Positions 18,017 through 27,772 of a stretch of 58,322 nucleotides of DNA are shown here, one piece after another. How positions within the stretch are numbered: the first letter of the stretch is position 1; the number at the start of each line of letters is the position of its first letter. The stretch is from Candidatus Neomarinimicrobiota bacterium. GTDB taxonomy: Bacteria; Fidelibacterota; SORT01. Both the position numbers and the translations under genes were made by a program. The DNA lies in the NCBI GenBank assembly GCA_022573815.1, contig JACZTG010000012.1, forward strand, positions 1 through 58,322. Reading direction: 5' to 3'. Under the pieces are notes generated by a model, which was not told the DNA's origin, did no database searches, and saw nothing but the letters and a program-made list of their open reading frames with translations.

Positions 18017-19360
18017 TTATGGAGAGAATAATTTTTCAACTTCCGGGATCGCGTCAGCACGTGTGAAGACCACTACCTTATCTCCCGGCACGATAATACT
18101 ATCCCCGGTCGGTATTGTAATCTCGTTCACGTGCATCTGCGCGCCGATGATAGTTCCTTTCGGGAAATTACAATCTTTAATAGGTTTTTTTGTTACTTTG
18201 CTGTCCAATTGAGGAATGAGTTCAATCGCTTCAATGTCGGTTCCCTCAAGCGAAGTTACAGAAACCACAACTCCTTTTCGCACGAACTTCAGGATAGCGT
18301 CCACGGTGGCAACGCTCTTGCTGACCACAGAATCGACTCCGATGTGGTCAACCACAGGCATCAGGTCGGTGCGGGTAACATGCACTATTGCCTTTTTCAC
18401 TCCCAAATCCTTTGCGAGAATAGCGGAGACGATGTTTTTCTCATCAAGCTGTGACACCGCTACGAACGCGTCAATATCTTTGATACCTTCGCTATTCAGA
18501 AGCTCTATATCCGTACCGTCGCCTTTTATTATCAGCGTATTTTTAAGCATTTTTGCCGCTCTTTCAGTCTTTGATACGCTTGTATCAATAATTTTTACAG
18601 ATATTTTATCTTCAAGGAGCTGCGCAAGACGTCTTCCTATCTTCCCTGCCCCAAGTATCATAACGTTTTCAGCAGGCTCCTGCTCTTTACCGGCTAATTT
18701 CATCACATCGGAAATAGAATCGGTTTCGGCAATAATGTACACATGATCCTTCTGTTCAAATATTTCCGTGCCTGTAGGCATAATCGTTTCACCGTTCCTG
18801 CTGATTGCCACAGTTCTGTAAGATAAATCGGGATGATTTAGGCCGACATCCGTCAAGCTTTTCCCTATCATAGGCGAATCATCGCGAAGCTTCATCCCTA
18901 CAAGCTGAACCCTTCCGCCGGAGAATTCCGCTACTTCGCTTGCGGCGGAGCGTCGTATTAGATTTTTAATCTGTTTTGCCGCTTCTTCTTCAGGATGAAT
19001 CATTTTGTCCACACCAAGCTGAGCAGGCGTTATAAGAGCTCTCGGCTTTGAATATTCGGCGTTTCTCACACGGGCTATCTTCGTTTCCACTCCCAGCCTG
19101 TTTGCAAACATACAAGCCATTATATTTACTTCGTCCACACTTGTTACTCCGATGAGCATATCAACTTTCTTTATACCTGCTTCGGAAAGCGTTTCCGCGC
19201 TGGCTCCGTTCCCTTCCAACACAAGCACATCCAAATGCTCACGCGCCCGCTGGCACTTTACCGCATCATCGTCAAGCATAGTAATATCGTGGTTCTCTTC
19301 TGATAACATTTTTGCGAGATAAAATCCTACTTCCCCCGCTCCTACAATAATGATTTTCAT
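18017..19360 (-). CDS. trkA: Trk system potassium transporter regulatory subunit TrkA
   Basis: A 447-residue peripheral protein with two RCK units. The first Rossmann motif is [14 protein letters not shown] at residue 5 and the second is [14 protein letters not shown] near 236. Each is followed by a TrkA-C domain; the second ends [20 protein letters not shown]. It gates TrkH in response to nucleotides. Its ATG overlaps the threonine aldolase stop (4 bases), and trkH follows 39 bases later. Confidence 0.96.
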   Translation of the reverse strand: MKIIIVGAGEVGFYLAKMLSEENHDITMLDDDAVKCQRAREHLDVLVLEGNGASAETLSEAGIKKVDMLIGVTSVDEVNIMACMFANRLGVETKIARVRNAEYSKPRALITPAQLGVDKMIHPEEEAAKQIKNLIRRSAASEVAEFSGGRVQLVGMKLRDDSPMIGKSLTDVGLNHPDLSYRTVAISRNGETIMPTGTEIFEQKDHVYIIAETDSISDVMKLAGKEQEPAENVMILGAGKIGRRLAQLLEDKISVKIIDTSVSKTERAAKMLKNTLIIKGDGTDIELLNSEGIKDIDAFVAVSQLDEKNIVSAILAKDLGVKKAIVHVTRTDLMPVVDHIGVDSVVSKSVATVDAILKFVRKGVVVSVTSLEGTDIEAIELIPQLDSKVTKKPIKDCNFPKGTIIGAQMHVNEITIPTGDSIIVPGDKVVVFTRADAIPEVEKLFSP

Positions 19361-20412
19361 TGGTTGCTTCCTGTGTGAAATGCCTCTGCTTTGTGAACAT
19401 TATTAAATGCTTCTACCGCTCGATTCGTTCCCTCTTTATTTACATCCAGGTGAAAAACAGCTCTGAGCCGCTGCGGTGCCGTTGCCAAAATTGCCACTCC
19501 TTCTTTGCCTAAAGCTTCCGCCCATTCGGCTCCCGTGCCTATAGACGGATCGATGTCTATCATAACTATGTTTGATTGAACCCAATCGAGATCGACAGAT
19601 ATTCCTTCTAAGTCAGCGATTCCTTCCGCAAGAGTCCGAGCGTTTTTATGGTCATCCTTCAATCTTTCAACATTATTCTCAAGAGCGTAAATTCCCGCCT
19701 GAGCGATGATACCCGCCTGACGCATCCCTCCGCCGTAAGTTTTCCGGTAGCGGTGAGCCTTTTGAATAAATTCTTTTGTGCCTGCAATCAGAGATCCGAC
19801 CGGCGCGCCGAGACCTTTCGAAAGACAGATGCTTGCCGAATCAAAATACGACGCCCATTCATCGGCGGCGATTCCTGTAGCAGCGACAGCATTCAGAAGC
19901 CGCGCTCCGTCGAGGTGCATATTGATATCACGCTCTCTGGCAAGAGCGGAGATTTCTTTTATCTGCTCTATCGGAAAGATAGTTCCGCCCGCCCTGTTAT
20001 GCGTGTTTTCCAACGCTATGAGAGCTGACTGCGCAAAATGAGAGTTATCCGGTCTGATATTCTCTTTTACCTGATCGGCAGTGAAAGAGCCCATATGACC
20101 CTCGAGTGTCCTGAGCATTACTCCGGAGAGAAGAGCCGGACCGCCCGCTTCATAATTATATAGATGGCACCCCACTTCGCAGATGACCTCATTTCCGGGC
20201 TGTGTGTGAACGTTGATGCTGATTTGATTTGCCATCGTGCCGCTGGGCAGGTAAAGAGCGGCTTCTTTACCTAATAGTTCCGCAACGATTTCCTGAAGCC
20301 TGTTAATACTCGGGTCTTCACCGAATACATCATCCCCGACTTCCGCATTCATCATCGCCTCTCTCATCCCGGCCGAGGGCTTTGTGACTGTGTCGCTCCT
20401 GATATCAATCAT
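19357..20412 (-). CDS. ltaE: low-specificity L-threonine aldolase
   Basis: A 351-residue fold-type I PLP enzyme cleaving L-threonine or allo-threonine to glycine and acetaldehyde. It starts [19 protein letters not shown], a family hallmark, and has DGARLLNA and the Schiff-base Lys in [14 protein letters not shown], then [12 protein letters not shown]. Length is normal. It is cotranscribed with trkA, whose start overlaps its stop. Upstream lies a repeat-filled gap, so the operon promoter probably lies within about 60 bases of 20412. Confidence 0.95.
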   Translation of the reverse strand: MIDIRSDTVTKPSAGMREAMMNAEVGDDVFGEDPSINRLQEIVAELLGKEAALYLPSGTMANQISINVHTQPGNEVICEVGCHLYNYEAGGPALLSGVMLRTLEGHMGSFTADQVKENIRPDNSHFAQSALIALENTHNRAGGTIFPIEQIKEISALARERDINMHLDGARLLNAVAATGIAADEWASYFDSASICLSKGLGAPVGSLIAGTKEFIQKAHRYRKTYGGGMRQAGIIAQAGIYALENNVERLKDDHKNARTLAEGIADLEGISVDLDWVQSNIVMIDIDPSIGTGAEWAEALGKEGVAILATAPQRLRAVFHLDVNKEGTNRAVEAFNNVHKAEAFHTGSNQ

Positions 20413-20529
20413 GCCGAGCTTCTATTCTCCAGAGGATTGAATTTTTAGCATCCCAAAATTTAAAATAAATGAAGTTAACTAAACAGTAAATTCATACAGC
20501 TAATGATAATATTTTTTCGGCTGATTTGG

Positions 20530-20880
20530 CGTAAAATTGTGTGGGTTAAGGCCACCGCCGTTGGCGGGACTTACGCCTACCTTGACCACATTCTATTCTC
20601 TCCCCTTGAGGGGAGTGTCCGTCAGCTGACGGACGAGCCTGCCCGACTGACGTCAGGCGGGGGGTGTTATCGTCTGGTACCGATGAATATTGAGTGAATC
20701 TCAGAATCACACTCTCCCGATAAATCGGGATAAACTCACATAACTCAGGGAGGAGGTCTAATTCCCCTCCTTTTCAAGGAGGGGACTGAGGGGTGGTTTA
20801 ATCTCCATTGCTAAATTGAGATTCCTTCGTCATCCGCCAGCTGGCGGACTCCTCTGAATGACGATAAAACAGTGCGGGTT
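20530..20880. repeat. interspersed repeats, families C, B and A
   Basis: Starts with a C element (GTGTGGGTTAAGGCCACCGC through TTGACCACA). Then come B modules (CTCCCCTTGAGGGGAG, CTCCCGATAAATCGGGATAA, GGGAGGAGG, CCCCTCCTTTTCAAGGAGGGG) and an A half (GAGATTCCTTCGTC...CTGAATGACG, about 20817-20866). No gene is seen. Confidence 0.7.
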
Positions 20881-20891
20881 AGGATAAATAG

Positions 20892-21031
20892 CCCAGCCAT
20901 AAACGGCTGGGAAACGAGAAATAGAATAATAAAAATAGGGCGTTCTCGCCCTTTTCATTCTCCCGATTAAAACGCCGTAAACGGCGTAAGATTATTAGTT
21001 TAACTAAAAACCCCAGCCATAAATGGCTGGG
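20892..21031. repeat. cluster of short hairpins around the murA terminator
   Basis: Within 140 bases there are CCCAGCC-ATAAAC-GGCTGGG (20892-20911), ACGCCGT-AA-ACGGCGT (20972-20987) and CCCAGCC-ATAAAT-GGCTGGG (21012-21031), plus the terminator at 20938. The three share a loop core of the form TAAA flanked by CC/GG stems. They are not of families A-C. Confidence 0.6.
20938..20955 (-). terminator. intrinsic terminator for the recN-murA operon
   Basis: Hairpin GGGCG-AGAA-CGCCC on the minus strand followed by TATTTTTATT. It lies downstream of the murA stop at 21117. The plus strand also ends in TTTT, so it may work in both directions. Confidence 0.55.
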
Positions 21032-21116
21032 CTAAACATAATGTGTGCCGGTTAAGGCCACCGCCGTTGGCGGGACTTACGCCTGACCTGACCGCACTTT
21101 ATGATCAATCTTCTAA

Positions 21117-22379
21117 TTAAACTTCGGGGCCTTTTTCTCGTGTGATGTCGGCTCCGATGCCCCGCAGTTTTTGCTCGATATTTTCGTAGCCTCTGTCAAT
21201 ATGATAGATCCTGTGAATGTCGGTTCTACCTTCCGCCATCAGCCCGGCGATGATAAGGCTTGCGCTTGCGCGTATATCTGTGGACATCACCGGCGCGCCT
21301 TTCAGTTTTGAAACACCTTTTACTATAGCGGCATTATCTTTCAAGACCACATCTGCGCCCAGGCGCGCCAGTTCGGGAACGTGAGTGAACCTGTCCTTAT
21401 AAACGGTATCCGTTACGGTGCAATTCCCATTGGCTCTACTCATAAGCGCTATCCACTGAGCCTGCATATCCGTCGGGTAGCCGGGATAAACAGCGGTAGT
21501 CACATCCACAGCGTTCAGCGGAACGCCGCCTTTAACTATAATGCTGCTCGACTTCACATCTAAATTCGCTCCCGCTTTTTTCAAATTATCAATTACCGAA
21601 GTGAGTTGTGACGGGTCAATTCCGTCAACGGTCACTTCCCCTTCCAATGCCGCAGCGGCAACGAGAAACGTTCCCGCTTCTATCCTATCGGGAATCACTT
21701 CTATCTCCGCGGGTTGCAACACATCCACGCCCTGAATCGTCAGCATGTCGGTTCCGCCTCCCTGTATATCCGCTCCCATAAGGTTAAGAAAATTTATCAG
21801 GCAGACGATTTCAGGTTCTCTGGCAGCATTTTCGATGGTAGTTTCTCCCTTGGCTGTGACAGCCGCCATAAGCAGGTTTCCTGTTGCGCCCACGCTTGAG
21901 ATAGCGAGATTTATTGCGCTGCCTTTAAGCCCGCTTGTTCTCGTCTTGATATATCCTTCAGTGAGGTCAATTTGCGCGCCGAGTTTTTCCAGACCTTTCA
22001 GATGCAAATCAACGGGTCGCGGTCCCCACGCGCAGCCTCCCGGCAGACTTATCCTCGCTTCTCCGAAACGCGCCGTGAGCGGCCCGAGAACATAGAACGA
22101 TGCGCGCATAGTTTTCACAAGTTCGTAAGGCGCTTCGGGATTATTTGCTCCCGCCGCGTCTATCTCAATAACGCCGTCCTCGAATCTCACCTCCGCGCCG
22201 ATAATAGTGAGAAGTTTCGCCATCGTCCGAGTATCACGCAGGTTAGGCACATTTCGGATAACGCTTTTCCCGCGTGCCAAAAGCGCGGCTGCCATTACGG
22301 GCAGGACGGCATTTTTCGAGCCGCTAACTTTGATAGCGCCGTTAAGCGGCTTTCCGCCATGAATTACGAACTTATCCAA
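21117..22379 (-). CDS. murA: UDP-N-acetylglucosamine 1-carboxyvinyltransferase
   Basis: A 420-residue enzyme for the first committed step of peptidoglycan synthesis (transfer of enolpyruvate from PEP to UDP-GlcNAc). It starts LDKFVIHGGKPLNGAIKVSGSKNA and carries the active-site Cys in LPGGCAWGPRPVDLHLKG. The open frame extends to 22445, but the TTG at 22379, preceded by GGAG and overlapping the recN stop by 8 bases, gives the usual length and N-terminus. It is the last gene of the HAD-acpS-nnr-vanZ-recN-murA chain. Confidence 0.96.
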   Translation of the reverse strand: MDKFVIHGGKPLNGAIKVSGSKNAVLPVMAAALLARGKSVIRNVPNLRDTRTMAKLLTIIGAEVRFEDGVIEIDAAGANNPEAPYELVKTMRASFYVLGPLTARFGEARISLPGGCAWGPRPVDLHLKGLEKLGAQIDLTEGYIKTRTSGLKGSAINLAISSVGATGNLLMAAVTAKGETTIENAAREPEIVCLINFLNLMGADIQGGGTDMLTIQGVDVLQPAEIEVIPDRIEAGTFLVAAAALEGEVTVDGIDPSQLTSVIDNLKKAGANLDVKSSSIIVKGGVPLNAVDVTTAVYPGYPTDMQAQWIALMSRANGNCTVTDTVYKDRFTHVPELARLGADVVLKDNAAIVKGVSKLKGAPVMSTDIRASASLIIAGLMAEGRTDIHRIYHIDRGYENIEQKLRGIGADITREKGPEV

Positions 22380-24054
22380 GAAGCATCTCCTCCGCCTGTT
22401 TTCGCGCGCTGTCGGTAACCTCGCTTCCGGCGAGCAGCGATGCAACTGCTTCTTTCCGTTCGGCGAGGCTAAGTTCCCTAACCGTGGAGAAAGTCCTGCC
22501 GGATTTCACGTTTTTTTCCACAAGATAATGTGTGTCGGCTTTGCTCGCTATCTGCGGCAGATGAGTGATACAAATAATCTGATGATATTTGGAGAGTTCG
22601 TGCAACCGTTCGCCGACCGCTTCCGCTACCCTGCCCGAGATTCCGATATCTATCTCATCAAAAACGAGAACGGGTATATTGTCCTTTTCGGCGAGCATCG
22701 CTTTGATGGCGAGCATGATACGGGAAATCTCACCGCCCGATGCCACCTGAGCAAGCGGTTTCATGTCTTCACCCGGATTGGTGGAAATATAAAATTCCAT
22801 ATTATCAATTCCGTTTTCCGTGGCGAACAGCGTTATGCCTGTGTCCGTCACCCAACCCGATTCAGATTCCTGTCGCCCCATTTCGGTTAGGAATCGTGAA
22901 TTTTCAATCCCTAATCCCTTCATAGATTGCACTACGTCAGTCGCAAATATTTCTGCCGCCGTTTTTCTCCGGTCCGAAAGTTTTATGCACGCATTCGAGA
23001 ACGCAGCTTTTTCATCTTCAAAACTTTTCCTCGCCTTATCAATGTCGCCTTCAACTGATTCCAAAGAATCAAATTCCTCTCGCGTCTCTTCGTATAGTTT
23101 CAGCATCGCTGCTTCGCTCCCGCCGTATTTCCGCGCCAGCGATACGAGCAGAGTGTGGCGCTCTCTCAGCTGTTCGAGCCGGGCAGGGTCAAGGTCGATT
23201 TTATCCGCATAGCTGGAAAGGCTTGCCGCCACTTCTTTGAGAGCGATGGACGCGCCGGCTATTTCCGTAGTTTCTTCTTTCAGATCAGGGTCTATTTTAG
23301 AAAGCTCTTCCAAATCCGCGCGTATGAATTCCAAGACCTCATAGAGTGACGCATCTTGCTCATACAGTCGGTTCGCCAATTCCTGACTCTTTTTGAGGAG
23401 TGTTTCGCCATGTTCCAAAAGCCTGAGTTCTTCCTCGATTTCTTCGGTCTCTCCAGCCTGCGGATCTGCGGAAGAGAATTCTTTCATCCGAAAACTCAGC
23501 AGTTCGCGCCGCTCCTCCGCCAATCGCTTTCGTTCCAACAGCAGGTCGAGTTCGTCCTTCGCCGATTTTGTCGAATAATATCCTGCTTGCACTTTCTCCT
23601 TCAATCCGCTTAGTTCGCCTCGCGCATCAATAAAACCGCCGTGACGTTTCGGGTCCAGCAGCGATTGATGTTCGTGCTGTCCGTGCAGGTCGATGAGATG
23701 CGAGGCTATTTCTCTCATTGCCGAAGATGATTGAGCCAAATCGTTGATTGACGATTTCGATTTTCCGTTTGAATTTATCACCCGTTTGAAGAGAAGCCGC
23801 GTGACATCCAGTCCATCGTCAAATTGAGCCGCGATGTTTTCGTTAATAATGAATTCGGCTTCCACCACCGCTTCATCCGTATCTTTCCTGACGGCATCCG
23901 ATTTCGTGCGTTTTCCCAGAAGCATACTAATGGAATCTATGAGCATTGATTTTCCCGCGCCCGTCTCACCCGTGATGACGTTCAGCCCTTTACCAAGAGC
24001 GATGTCCACCTCTTTGATGAGGCGGAAATTTGTTATTTTAAGTCGTTTTATCAT
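22372..24054 (-). CDS. recN: DNA repair protein RecN
   Basis: A 560-residue SMC-like ATPase in double-strand-break repair. Walker A GETGAGKS lies at about residue 30, with a central coiled coil (LRLLEHGETLLKKSQELANRL and similar). The C-terminal signature is ASGGEISRIMLAIKAML and Walker B is VLVFDEIDIGISG. It lacks obvious defects. The start overlaps the end of the VanZ-like gene. Confidence 0.96.
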   Translation of the reverse strand: MIKRLKITNFRLIKEVDIALGKGLNVITGETGAGKSMLIDSISMLLGKRTKSDAVRKDTDEAVVEAEFIINENIAAQFDDGLDVTRLLFKRVINSNGKSKSSINDLAQSSSAMREIASHLIDLHGQHEHQSLLDPKRHGGFIDARGELSGLKEKVQAGYYSTKSAKDELDLLLERKRLAEERRELLSFRMKEFSSADPQAGETEEIEEELRLLEHGETLLKKSQELANRLYEQDASLYEVLEFIRADLEELSKIDPDLKEETTEIAGASIALKEVAASLSSYADKIDLDPARLEQLRERHTLLVSLARKYGGSEAAMLKLYEETREEFDSLESVEGDIDKARKSFEDEKAAFSNACIKLSDRRKTAAEIFATDVVQSMKGLGIENSRFLTEMGRQESESGWVTDTGITLFATENGIDNMEFYISTNPGEDMKPLAQVASGGEISRIMLAIKAMLAEKDNIPVLVFDEIDIGISGRVAEAVGERLHELSKYHQIICITHLPQIASKADTHYLVEKNVKSGRTFSTVRELSLAERKEAVASLLAGSEVTDSARKQAEEMLLG

Positions 24055-24442
24055 TTATCCGGTTTCTTGATTGATAGCTGTCATAGAAATACGCCAAGCT
24101 GAACAACGCTATCGTCACTCCCGAAAGGTCTGCGATAACGTCAAGCCAGCTGGACGTTCTGCCGGGAATAAAACTCTGATAGAACTCATCCGATAAGGGA
24201 AATATAATTCCTATTTTCAATGTATAGGCAATCCATTTCATTCTGCGTCTTCGGTCCGGTGAATAAATATACGCCGACGCAATGAGCAAGGTGAAGATAA
24301 AATATTCAACAAAGTGAAAAACCTTATCCCACGAAAACACTTCCTGACTTGGAAGGTAGTTTCCCGGAATACTCGAAACTGCAATTATCCCGACAGCATA
24401 AATAAAGCTCAGCGTTCGAAAATTTATCTTCTCGAAATTCAT
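24038..24442 (-). CDS. VanZ-like membrane protein
   Basis: A 134-residue protein with four predicted hydrophobic segments. The VanZ-family pattern is present: SWDKVFHFVEYFIFTLL in the second segment, and SDEFYQSFIPGRTSSWLDVIADLSG before the last helix. The molecular role of this family outside glycopeptide resistance is not established. It overlaps nnr at its start and recN at its end. Confidence 0.85.
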   Translation of the reverse strand: MNFEKINFRTLSFIYAVGIIAVSSIPGNYLPSQEVFSWDKVFHFVEYFIFTLLIASAYIYSPDRRRRMKWIAYTLKIGIIFPLSDEFYQSFIPGRTSSWLDVIADLSGVTIALFSLAYFYDSYQSRNRINDKTT

Positions 24443-25977
24443 TCGATTGCTCGATACATTTCGGGGAACGAGCGAATCAAATCGGACGCTTTCATCGGTC
24501 TCATTCCCATTTCATCCGCTGCTATATCCCCCGCCAATCCGTGCAGATAAACTCCGGCTACGGCAGCGTCTTTCGATGAAAGACCCTGCGCAATCAGCGA
24601 TCCTATCATACCGGTCAGCACATCACCCGAGCCCGCTGTTGCCATTCCCGGATTTCCCGTCGGATTCAGATAAACCGTTCCGTCGGGGTCTGCCGTCACG
24701 GATGGAGCTCCTTTCAGCACGATATTGATTCCGTATTTCACCGCTGTTTCCCTGGCAACGGAAATAGGATTCTTCTTTACCATTTCAATCGGATATTCAA
24801 ATGTATTGGCGAATTCCGCGTGATGCGGAGTAAGAACAGTCGAACTTCCCAAATGGGCAAGCAGCGATCTCCGCTCCTTAAATACCGCAAGAGCGTCTGC
24901 GTCTATGACCATCGGAATACGGGTGCCCTCCGCTACCTTCAGCACGAATTCCGCTGTTTCGGGCGTCTTGCCGAGTCCGGGTCCGATGAGAAGAACATCC
25001 GCCCATTCATAATAATCTGTCAACGCCGAACTCGATTCAGCTGTGAAGTGACCCTTCGAATCATCCTCCAGCGGAAGCGTCATCTCTTCGGTGAGTTTCA
25101 CTTCAAAGATTTCGTTCAGACTCGCGGGAACGGCGGTGATGACAAGCCCGCATCCCATTGATAGAGCGGCTTTGCTCGAAAGGGTAATGGCTCCCGTCAT
25201 CCCGCGTGAACCGCCGATAGCCAGAAGTTTCCCCGCCTGCTGTTTATAAAGGTCAGCCGCCAGCGGAGGAACGAGTTTCCGGACATCACGCTTTTCAAGC
25301 ATAAATATATCTACTTTTCCCTCGCTAATAGCCGCGGCGGGAAAGCCGATTGGAGCCACACGAATTTCCCCGCAATGTTCAATTCCCGCATTGAAGAATT
25401 GACCTATTTTCGGGATTCCCATACTGATTGTTATGTCCGCCTTAACGGCGTTCTTGCTCTTGCTGCCGTCTTCGGCGCTGATGCCCGTCGGCATATCCAC
25501 CGCCACCACCATCGCGGAAAGAGTTGAAAGATGCTCCACTACGGAATTTATCGGCTCGCGAAGATCGCCCTTGGTTCCCGTGCCGAGGATAGCGTCAACT
25601 ATCAGGTCATAGGAAGAAAGATCAATATCTTTTGCATCGGTGACGAACGAAATCGTGTCGGGCTGAGATTTTTGGAGAATCTTCAGGTTAGCCAGCGTAT
25701 CGCCTCTCAGCGAGTTTTTCGCTCCGAAGATAAAAACGTCATTGTCAATCCGCTCTGCCGTGAGATATTTTGCCGCCACCAATCCGTCACCGCCGTTGTT
25801 TCCTTTTCCGCAAAGCAGTGCGACTTTCGGCTCGGGTAAATCTTCCAAGAGTTCAAGCACAGCGTCGGCGACATTTAATCCTGCCGCTTCCATAAGCGCT
25901 GTTATGGGAACTTTAAAAGATTCAATAGCGCGTTTTTCAATGCTGCGCATCTGATCTGAATTAACTACCGGAATCAA
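24439..25977 (-). CDS. nnr: bifunctional NAD(P)H-hydrate epimerase / ADP-dependent dehydratase
   Basis: About 512 residues. It repairs hydrated NAD(P)H (NADHX). The N-terminal epimerase (YjeF-N) domain has LLCGKGNNGGDGLVAAKYL and VDAILGTGTKGDLR. The C-terminal dehydratase (YjeF-C) has GGSRGMTGAITLSSKAAL, VIDADAL, TPHHAEFAN and NPGMATAGSGDVLTGMIG. The start is uncertain: TTG at 25977 overlaps the acpS stop, and TTG 26004 is an alternative. No ATG is available before residue 19. Pairing of nnr with acpS is common in bacteria. Confidence 0.93.
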   Translation of the reverse strand: MIPVVNSDQMRSIEKRAIESFKVPITALMEAAGLNVADAVLELLEDLPEPKVALLCGKGNNGGDGLVAAKYLTAERIDNDVFIFGAKNSLRGDTLANLKILQKSQPDTISFVTDAKDIDLSSYDLIVDAILGTGTKGDLREPINSVVEHLSTLSAMVVAVDMPTGISAEDGSKSKNAVKADITISMGIPKIGQFFNAGIEHCGEIRVAPIGFPAAAISEGKVDIFMLEKRDVRKLVPPLAADLYKQQAGKLLAIGGSRGMTGAITLSSKAALSMGCGLVITAVPASLNEIFEVKLTEEMTLPLEDDSKGHFTAESSSALTDYYEWADVLLIGPGLGKTPETAEFVLKVAEGTRIPMVIDADALAVFKERRSLLAHLGSSTVLTPHHAEFANTFEYPIEMVKKNPISVARETAVKYGINIVLKGAPSVTADPDGTVYLNPTGNPGMATAGSGDVLTGMIGSLIAQGLSSKDAAVAGVYLHGLAGDIAADEMGMRPMKASDLIRSFPEMYRAIE

Positions 25978-25978
25978 T

Positions 25979-26350
25979 TCAGTTCTGAGAGTTAAGGATG
26001 GCAACCGCTACGGCGGACTCGTCTGAATGGGAGACGCTGAGAGAAAGATTATGATTGGAGAACCGCTGAGCCGCTTCGCCGTGCAATCGAACTTTCGGCG
26101 CGCCCCCTTTCTGAGTCAAGATTTCCACGTCGCGCCACTTCATCGTAACATCTGAGGAAGATTTTATCGCTTTTGCCACCGCTTCCTTTGCCGCAAACCG
26201 AACGGCGAAATGCTGCGCCGGATGATGACGCGCTTCGCAGTATTTAACTTCATCAGGCAGGTAAACTTTGGATTTGAACCTATCTCCCCATCGTTTAAGC
26301 GCCGAGCGAATTCGCTCGATCTCGATTATGTCTATGCCGACTTCCGTCAT
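25979..26350 (-). CDS. acpS: holo-[acyl-carrier-protein] synthase
   Basis: A 123-residue phosphopantetheinyl transferase that activates ACP. The Mg-binding GIDIIEIERI lies at the start and FAAKEAVAKAI carries the second metal-binding Glu and catalytic Lys. It ends LSLSVSHSDESAVAVAIL, typical of the family. ATG 26350 overlaps the stop of the HAD gene by 4 bases. Confidence 0.95.
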   Translation of the reverse strand: MTEVGIDIIEIERIRSALKRWGDRFKSKVYLPDEVKYCEARHHPAQHFAVRFAAKEAVAKAIKSSSDVTMKWRDVEILTQKGGAPKVRLHGEAAQRFSNHNLSLSVSHSDESAVAVAILNSQN

Positions 26351-27033
26351 TTAGCGTTTTCCTTTTTAATTATATCCAGGATGTCGTTGAAATCGTCTAT
26401 CTCGTAGTCCGCGCCGGATTCTTTTGTATCGAATGTGTCGCCATATCGGGCGAAAACGGTTTTCATCCCCACAGCCGCCGCTCCCACAACGTCGCGCTCG
26501 GGCCAATCGCCAACCATGAGCGCATCGCTTGCGGGAATGTCAAGCCGCCGCAATATTTCCTCGAACGGAGCCGGATCGGGTTTACGTTTTCCCGTATCGG
26601 TAAATGTCACCACATCGTCAAAAACGTTGTGCAGATTGAGATAGCAGAGCCGGAGCCACGCCTCCCTGCTTGGAGCGTCCGACACTATTCCGAGTTTTAT
26701 TCCGGTTTTCACGAGTTTATAAAGAGTGGAAATTACCTGCGGATACGGAACGAGAGCCGCTTCCTTCGCCCTCCGGTAGCCTACGATTCCCGCTGCGAGA
26801 ATTTTGTAATCGAGAACTCCGTTGTTGAGTTCAAGAATAAAATCGTTGAACACCTCCTGATATTCCCACCCTTTATCCTCGTAAATCTCCATAATTCTCT
26901 TGTGAGCGGAGTCCATATCCAATTTAAGACCCGCTTCCGCCATTCCGGCAAGCCCGGCGTCAATAGCGTTCTCCTTCAATCGAACGAAGTCTATCAAGGT
27001 GTTGTCTAAATCTAATATCAGCGCGCGAATCAT
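26347..27033 (-). CDS. HAD superfamily phosphatase
   Basis: A 228-residue HAD hydrolase. Motif I is LDLDNTLIDF, motif II is VSDAPSR, and motif IV is VGDWPERDVVGAAAVGMKTVF. A helical cap lies between motifs I and II. The frame extends upstream to 27087, but the ATG at 27033 places motif I at the usual residue 7 to 12, and the extension falls in a repeat. It could be a haloacid-dehalogenase-like phosphoglycolate or pyrimidine nucleotidase; the substrate is not assignable. First gene of the acpS-murA chain. Confidence 0.9.
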   Translation of the reverse strand: MIRALILDLDNTLIDFVRLKENAIDAGLAGMAEAGLKLDMDSAHKRIMEIYEDKGWEYQEVFNDFILELNNGVLDYKILAAGIVGYRRAKEAALVPYPQVISTLYKLVKTGIKLGIVSDAPSREAWLRLCYLNLHNVFDDVVTFTDTGKRKPDPAPFEEILRRLDIPASDALMVGDWPERDVVGAAAVGMKTVFARYGDTFDTKESGADYEIDDFNDILDIIKKENAK

Positions 27034-27057
27034 AATAGGATGTGAATTTAATAGAGA

Positions 27058-27225
27058 AATGCGGTCAGGGCAAGCCCTAACCCGCACTTAATAAGACAAC
27101 CACCCCTATATCCCCTCCTTTCTAAGGAGGGGCGGATTTTGTTCCGATTGTTCGGGACGAAAGACGGAGTGGTTCCAATGCTGAGATTCTTTCGTCCGCC
27201 AGCCGGCGGACTCAGAATGACGAAG
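27058..27225. repeat. repeats C, B and A between HAD gene and merB fragment
   Basis: C arm GCGGTCAGGGCAAGCCCTAACCCGCAC, then a B hairpin (CCACCCC...CCCTCCTTTCTAAGGAGGGG), then an A half (GAGATTCTTTCGTCCGCC...CTCAGAATGACG). The block ends 5 bases before the merB fragment stop. Confidence 0.7.
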
Positions 27226-27229
27226 AGGT

Positions 27230-27583
27230 TTAGTAATCCTTATACGGTATCAAGATTTCACCAAGCTGCAGCTCGTTTCTTCGCAGCGCAATCATGTATG
27301 CATCTTCCAATGATAAAATCAGCAGATCGTCCTTCTTTTCGCTTTGGGAAATCCATTCTTCCGCCGAATTTCGCGACTCAAAGAAATTGACATAGTGGCA
27401 GAAACTTTTTATCACATCAGACCTGACCTCATCCGTATCGGGGATCATAAAGGATATAACGGTTTCATTTGGCTCAATGTCGGATATTCCGCTATCGGGA
27501 GTTACCGTTAGCGAGATGGTTTTTTTGGTCAGAGGGTCTCTTGATTCCACTCCGGCTGTTTTTCCGATAATTTGAGGAATTCT
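27230..27583 (-). pseudogene. merB: organomercurial lyase (MerB) C-terminal fragment
   Basis: The minus-strand open stretch (no stop from 27583 to 27230) reads like the C-terminal half of MerB: GKTAGVESRDPLT, then ISLTVTP, EPNETVISFMIP, SFCHYVNFFESRNSAEEWI and a final LSLEDAYMIALRRNE. The second catalytic Cys (SFCHYVNFF) is kept. The first, expected in the SxC(P/A)xTG position, is Asp. The N-terminal domain is absent: the frame is closed by TGA at 27584 and several stops beyond. A GTG at 27550 gives a 106-residue ORF. Most likely a decaying remnant next to the mercury operon; a repurposed small protein is possible. Confidence 0.65.
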
Positions 27584-27725
27584 TCATTAATACCATTATA
27601 ACGTTCAATAACTTGCTCCTTTTTATTATTATTTTACTGTTTGCTCAAATAGGTTTACGGTATCTATTGTCATAATGTTTCATAAATATTTATTAATAAT
27701 CACTAATATCAATCGATAAAAGTAC

Positions 27726-27754
27726 TTGACATCTAAATTTGTGAAACATATCTT
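27726..27754 (+). promoter_or_regulatory. promoter of the mercury operon
   Basis: TTGACA (27726-27731) and TATCTT (27749-27754) with a 17-base spacer, a near-consensus sigma-70 promoter, 50 bases upstream of the arsR-type start. A TATAAT at 27766 is a weaker alternative -10. Confidence 0.6.
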
Positions 27755-27772
27755 AGCTGCGTACGTATAATC

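Noticed and set aside
20530-20720. Plus-strand ORF 20503-20697
   Set aside because: Made of repeat families C and B with no ribosome site.
27551-27640. A short minus-strand frame reading KEQVIERYNGINEEFLKLSE upstream of the merB fragment
   Set aside because: It has a good ribosome site but only non-standard starts, about 30 codons, and ends inside the MerB-like frame; not enough to call a gene.
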